A stretch of DNA of 14,902 nt from Pseudomonadota bacterium (GTDB taxonomy: Bacteria > Pseudomonadota > Gammaproteobacteria > Burkholderiales > Methylophilaceae). Positions 13,155-14,902 of the stretch are shown here, one piece after another. The notes under the pieces were generated by a model that saw only the letters and a list, made by a program, of their open reading frames with translations, made no database searches and was not told where the DNA came from. Every line of letters begins with the position of its first letter. The stretch's first letter is position 1. The stretch covers positions 1-14,902 of the forward strand of contig JAKPIR010000408.1 in NCBI GenBank assembly GCA_029549705.1, in the 5' to 3' direction. The position numbers were made by a program, and so were the translations under genes.

Positions 13155-13390
13155 TGAGTGCGTATTCCAAGCAAACTGGACACCCATTCCACGGCAAAGT
13201 GGACAGTCGGAGCGTAGCGACGCGGGGGGTTTAGTTTAACTCCAAATCTTGTTTTTTATTCAAGCTATTTTTGTGTTTCCGCATAGATTCCCCAGTCAGA
13301 ATGAGTTGATGCGCGTTGTGTACCAGACGATCCAGGATTGCATCTGCCAACGTCGGATCGCCAATCTGATACTTATGCACGCCCAACAGC
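13155..13390 (-). mobile_element. Remnant of an IS21-family insertion sequence (right end)
   Basis: The stretch holds the last part of an istB gene and, beyond its stop, a terminal-repeat array. ATTCC followed by CAAACTGGACA (13164-13182) recurs as ATTCC followed by CAAAGTGGACA (13186-13205), a 23-bp spacing typical of the multiple transposase-binding repeats at IS21 ends. The outer boundary is not exact; I place it near the TG at 13155. IstA, most of istB and the left end are missing, so the element is dead. No target duplication can be recognised. Confidence 0.75.
13231..13390 (-). pseudogene. istB: 3' fragment of istB (IS21 transposition helper ATPase)
   Basis: Read on the minus strand, the frame gives HKYQIGDPTLADAILDRLVH followed by NAHQLILTGESMRKHKNSLN and ends KKQDLELN, then a stop at 13231-13233. 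GDPTLADAILDRLVHNAH and GESMRK are the well-known C-terminal signature of IstB, the AAA+ helper of IS21 transposases. The Walker motifs and the other roughly 200 residues are absent. The similarity ends near 13380-13390, where unrelated sequence begins. Confidence 0.85.
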
Positions 13391-13427
13391 TTTTACCCCA
13401 AGTACATATTCAGAAGGAATTGGTTCA

Positions 13428-13547
13428 ATGTGGGAATTATCTCTTGGATCTATTTCAGATCTATTACATTTGCTGTCTCAAGTAGGAACTCTAACTGCAA
13501 CTACTGACTATGGTAAAGTCGGATCATTTTCTTCATTCAAAAATTAA
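13428..13547 (+). CDS. Small orphan reading frame, possible gene remnant
   Basis: A 39-codon frame beginning MWELSLGSISDLLHLLSQ and ending YGKVGSFSSFKN is preceded by AGAAGGA at 9-nt spacing, a good ribosome-binding site. A weak hairpin follows at 13549-13568. I do not recognise the protein. It starts just beyond the break point of the istB fragment, so it may be the tail of a gene cut by the insertion, with its apparent start fortuitous, or a genuine small protein. The in-frame extension to 13338 runs antisense through istB and is not coding. Confidence 0.3.
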   Translation: MWELSLGSISDLLHLLSQVGTLTATTDYGKVGSFSSFKN

Positions 13548-13548
13548 A

Positions 13549-13568
13549 AAAGGCTGTTTTAAGCCTTT
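13549..13568 (+). terminator. Weak hairpin after the orphan frame
   Basis: AAAGGCT (13549-13555) pairs with AGCCTTT (13562-13568) around a 6-nt loop, with an A-run before and only a short T-run after. It could end transcription of lgt from the opposite side (minus strand has the A-run as U), 38 bp past the lgt stop. Confidence 0.4.
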
Positions 13569-13605
13569 GATTGGAATCTCGCTTATTGACTTGCTCAGTA
13601 CACCC

Positions 13606-14391
13606 TTAAGCGAACTTTTGTTGAGCGGCTCTTCGCCACATCCAAACGCCGATGCCAATCATGGGCAAGCTTAACCATTGCCCCATGCTAAAACCTAATG
13701 ATAGCAAGCCTAAATAACTATCAGGCTCGCGTGCGTATTCCACCAAAAAACGGCCCGTGCCATAGATAATGAGAAATAGTGCCGAAATCGCGCCAACGGG
13801 GCGTGGTTTGCTTGAAAACCACCACAGTACCGTAAACATGATGATGCCCTCAATGGCAAATTGGTAAAGCTGAGAGGGATGTCGCGCAAGTGCATCTGTT
13901 TGCGGAAACACCATTCCCCAAGGCAAATCGGTGGGTCTGCCCCATAATTCACCGTTGATAAAGTTTCCCATTCGCCCGGCACCTAGACCCAGCGGCACGA
14001 GCGGCGCGACAAAGTCCATAATGCTCAGCCATTTAAGCTGATACTTACGCGCAAAAATCCACATGGCAGCGAGCACGCCTAAAAAACCACCATGAAAACT
14101 CATGCCGCCTTGCCAGGTTTTAACAATATCGAGCGGATTTTCAATAAAGTGGCCGGGCTGATAAAACAATACATAACCCAGGCGTCCGCCAATCACTACG
14201 CCCAACGCGCCAAAAAACAAGGCGTCGTCCAGCATCGACGTGGTCCAGCCGTGCCAAGTGCGATGCTTGACTTGCCACTTGCCAAGGCCTAAGAAAGCTA
14301 TAAATGCCGTGAGGTACATCAGCCCATACCAATGGATGCCAAACGTGCCGATGTGAATTGCAACGGGGTCAAACTGTGGGTGAACGAGCAT
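13606..14391 (-). CDS. lgt: Prolipoprotein diacylglyceryl transferase
   Basis: This inner-membrane enzyme transfers diacylglycerol from phosphatidylglycerol to the lipobox cysteine of prolipoproteins, the first step of bacterial lipoprotein maturation. The 261-residue protein has about seven hydrophobic segments. It carries the Lgt signature GRMGNFINGELWG (139-151, with Arg140 and Glu148), the GGMSFHGGFLG loop with His100, RHPSQLYQ, and YGTGRFLVEYAREPD. I chose the ATG at 14389-14391 because MLVHPQFDPVAIHIG is the usual N-terminus. A TTG at 14460 would add 23 residues that coincide with the leader hairpin. No strong Shine-Dalgarno is seen. It marks the return to core chromosome after the IS remnant. 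Confidence 0.95.
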   Translation of the reverse strand: MLVHPQFDPVAIHIGTFGIHWYGLMYLTAFIAFLGLGKWQVKHRTWHGWTTSMLDDALFFGALGVVIGGRLGYVLFYQPGHFIENPLDIVKTWQGGMSFHGGFLGVLAAMWIFARKYQLKWLSIMDFVAPLVPLGLGAGRMGNFINGELWGRPTDLPWGMVFPQTDALARHPSQLYQFAIEGIIMFTVLWWFSSKPRPVGAISALFLIIYGTGRFLVEYAREPDSYLGLLSLGFSMGQWLSLPMIGIGVWMWRRAAQQKFA

Positions 14392-14441
14392 GGTTTTTTG
14401 GACTGAAGTTAGATTAAGTTGGATTTTACCTAATTTATTTC

Positions 14442-14458
14442 GATAAAGTAGCTTTATC
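14442..14458. promoter_or_regulatory. Palindrome in the lgt leader
   Basis: GATAAAG (14442-14448) and CTTTATC (14452-14458) form a perfect 7-bp inverted repeat with a 3-nt spacer, about 50-67 bp before the lgt start. It would fold as a hairpin in the leader RNA or could be an operator. Confidence 0.4.
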
Positions 14459-14468
14459 AAAAATGGAT

Positions 14469-14492
14469 TTTATAGTGAGCATGACATGCTCA
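14469..14492 (-). promoter_or_regulatory. Putative lgt -10 element with an adjacent operator-like palindrome
   Basis: On the minus strand TATAAA (14469-14474) is a plausible -10 for lgt. Immediately upstream lies the perfect 17-nt palindrome TGAGCATG-A-CATGCTCA (14476-14492), covering the spacer of that promoter. No good -35 is visible (ATTTTT at 14492-14497). The layout fits control by a DNA-binding protein, but the regulator is unknown. Confidence 0.4.
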
Positions 14493-14549
14493 AAAATTTT
14501 CTATGCGTTAGCTATAGTTTTGATGCAAAAAAAATGAATAAAACATCGA

Positions 14550-14611
14550 GATAAACATACGAGAAAATTTTTATGCTCTGTAAGCCTTTATTTATAAGGC
14601 TCGCAGGGCAT
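14550..14611 (-). repeat. Dispersed hairpin repeat, copy 3 (inverted)
   Basis: In minus orientation this matches copy 1: left arm ATGCCCTGCGAGCCTT, an identical loop ATAAATA, right arm AAGGCTTACAGAGCAT, then the tail AAAAATTTTCTCG and ATGTTTA. The arms span 14573-14588 and 14596-14611. Similarity fades after about 57 nt. It lies between the end of the patatin-like gene and the lgt promoter. Confidence 0.78.
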
Positions 14612-14667
14612 CGAAAAAGGTTTGTCTTAAAAAGAGCGCATTTTTAGTGATTTAAGGCATTAAAAAA

Positions 14668-14902
14668 TCACTTGAGTTTTAATATGTAATGGATTTCTGG
14701 CAACATGCGTGCCACACAGTTTTTGCCTTCAATAATAGCCTCATTTGCGCGGTAAAATTCCAGTAAACCTATGTGCGATAACTTGGGGGAGAGCAAAATG
14801 TCGGGTGGATCGCCCGCCATACGGCTGCGGGTAATTCTATCTTGGGTGATATTGATGGAACCTGCAATCGCCTCAAACAGGCTGGGCGCTTGTTCTTTAT
14901 CG
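14668..14902 (-). CDS. Patatin-like phospholipase, C-terminal part (cut by window edge)
   Basis: The last 77 codons of a minus-strand gene enter from the right edge. They read SINITQDRITRSRMAGDPPD, ILLSPKLSHIGLLEF, YRANEAIIEGKNCVARMLPE and end HYILKLK. QDRITRSRMAGDPPD followed by an LSP-HIGLLEF block is typical of the C-terminal end of RssA/NTE-type patatin-family proteins in proteobacteria, as I recall it. The catalytic Gly-x-Ser-x-Gly and Asp-Gly motifs would lie outside the window, so activity cannot be judged. A weak 8-bp hairpin (14646-14672) overlaps the stop codon. Confidence 0.75.
   Translation of the reverse strand, partial: DKEQAPSLFEAIAGSINITQDRITRSRMAGDPPDILLSPKLSHIGLLEFYRANEAIIEGKNCVARMLPEIHYILKLK

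Noticed and set aside
13249..13547. Plus-strand frames across the istB fragment
   Set aside because: They are antisense to the istB remnant; only the part from 13428 has its own translation signals and is listed separately at low confidence.
1..14902. CRISPR array, tRNA or rRNA gene, phage genes
   Set aside because: No regularly spaced repeats with unique spacers, no cloverleaf-like or rRNA segments and no phage structural motifs were seen on either strand.

Overview
The window looks like a chromosomal segment of a betaproteobacterium, most likely of the Methylophilaceae (Methylotenera/Methylophilus group). The evidence is the gene order rpmG-rpmB / dut / coaBC / radC, which is a recurring betaproteobacterial neighbourhood, the AT-leaning composition, and protein sequences of betaproteobacterial character. 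The family-level placement is inference; I could not run a search. All functional names come from reading motifs in the translated sequence.

Layout. Positions 1-1141 hold ribosomal protein genes rpmG and rpmB (minus strand, one operon with a good sigma70 promoter) and dut (minus). A TonB-dependent receptor that closely resembles PqqU/YncD (PQQ uptake) runs on the plus strand at 1279-3570. It converges on coaBC (minus, 3750-4970), with a terminator and a repeat between them. A plus-strand run follows with tight spacing: a membrane-anchored metzincin-like protein (5086), radC (5911), the carbon-starvation/pyruvate transporter cstA (6626), its small partner of the YbdD/YjiX family (8705), and an overlapping TIGR03643-type small protein (8887).

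From about 9127 to 13600 the window changes character and reads as an accessory island. It contains a small unknown minus-strand gene, an AT-rich stretch with four TTCA sequences exactly 11 bp apart, a PAP2 phosphatase gene that has lost its catalytic half, and a PepSY / OmpR-type response regulator / PhoQ-like histidine kinase operon. A second PepSY gene converges on that operon, and then come the decayed end of an IS21-family element (3' end of istB plus terminal repeats) and a small orphan reading frame. Regular chromosome resumes with lgt (minus, 13606-14391) and the C-terminal end of a patatin-like phospholipase (minus, 14668 to the window edge).

Two patterns are not explained by ordinary annotation. 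(1) A hairpin repeat with a conserved AT-rich tail occurs three times between genes (1-82, 3669-3746, and inverted at 14550-14611); two copies share an identical loop, and the third keeps its stem through a paired insertion. (2) OmpR-family-like 11-bp-period direct repeats lie in front of both the broken PAP2 gene and the PepSY-two-component operon, which suggests that they once formed one envelope-stress regulon.
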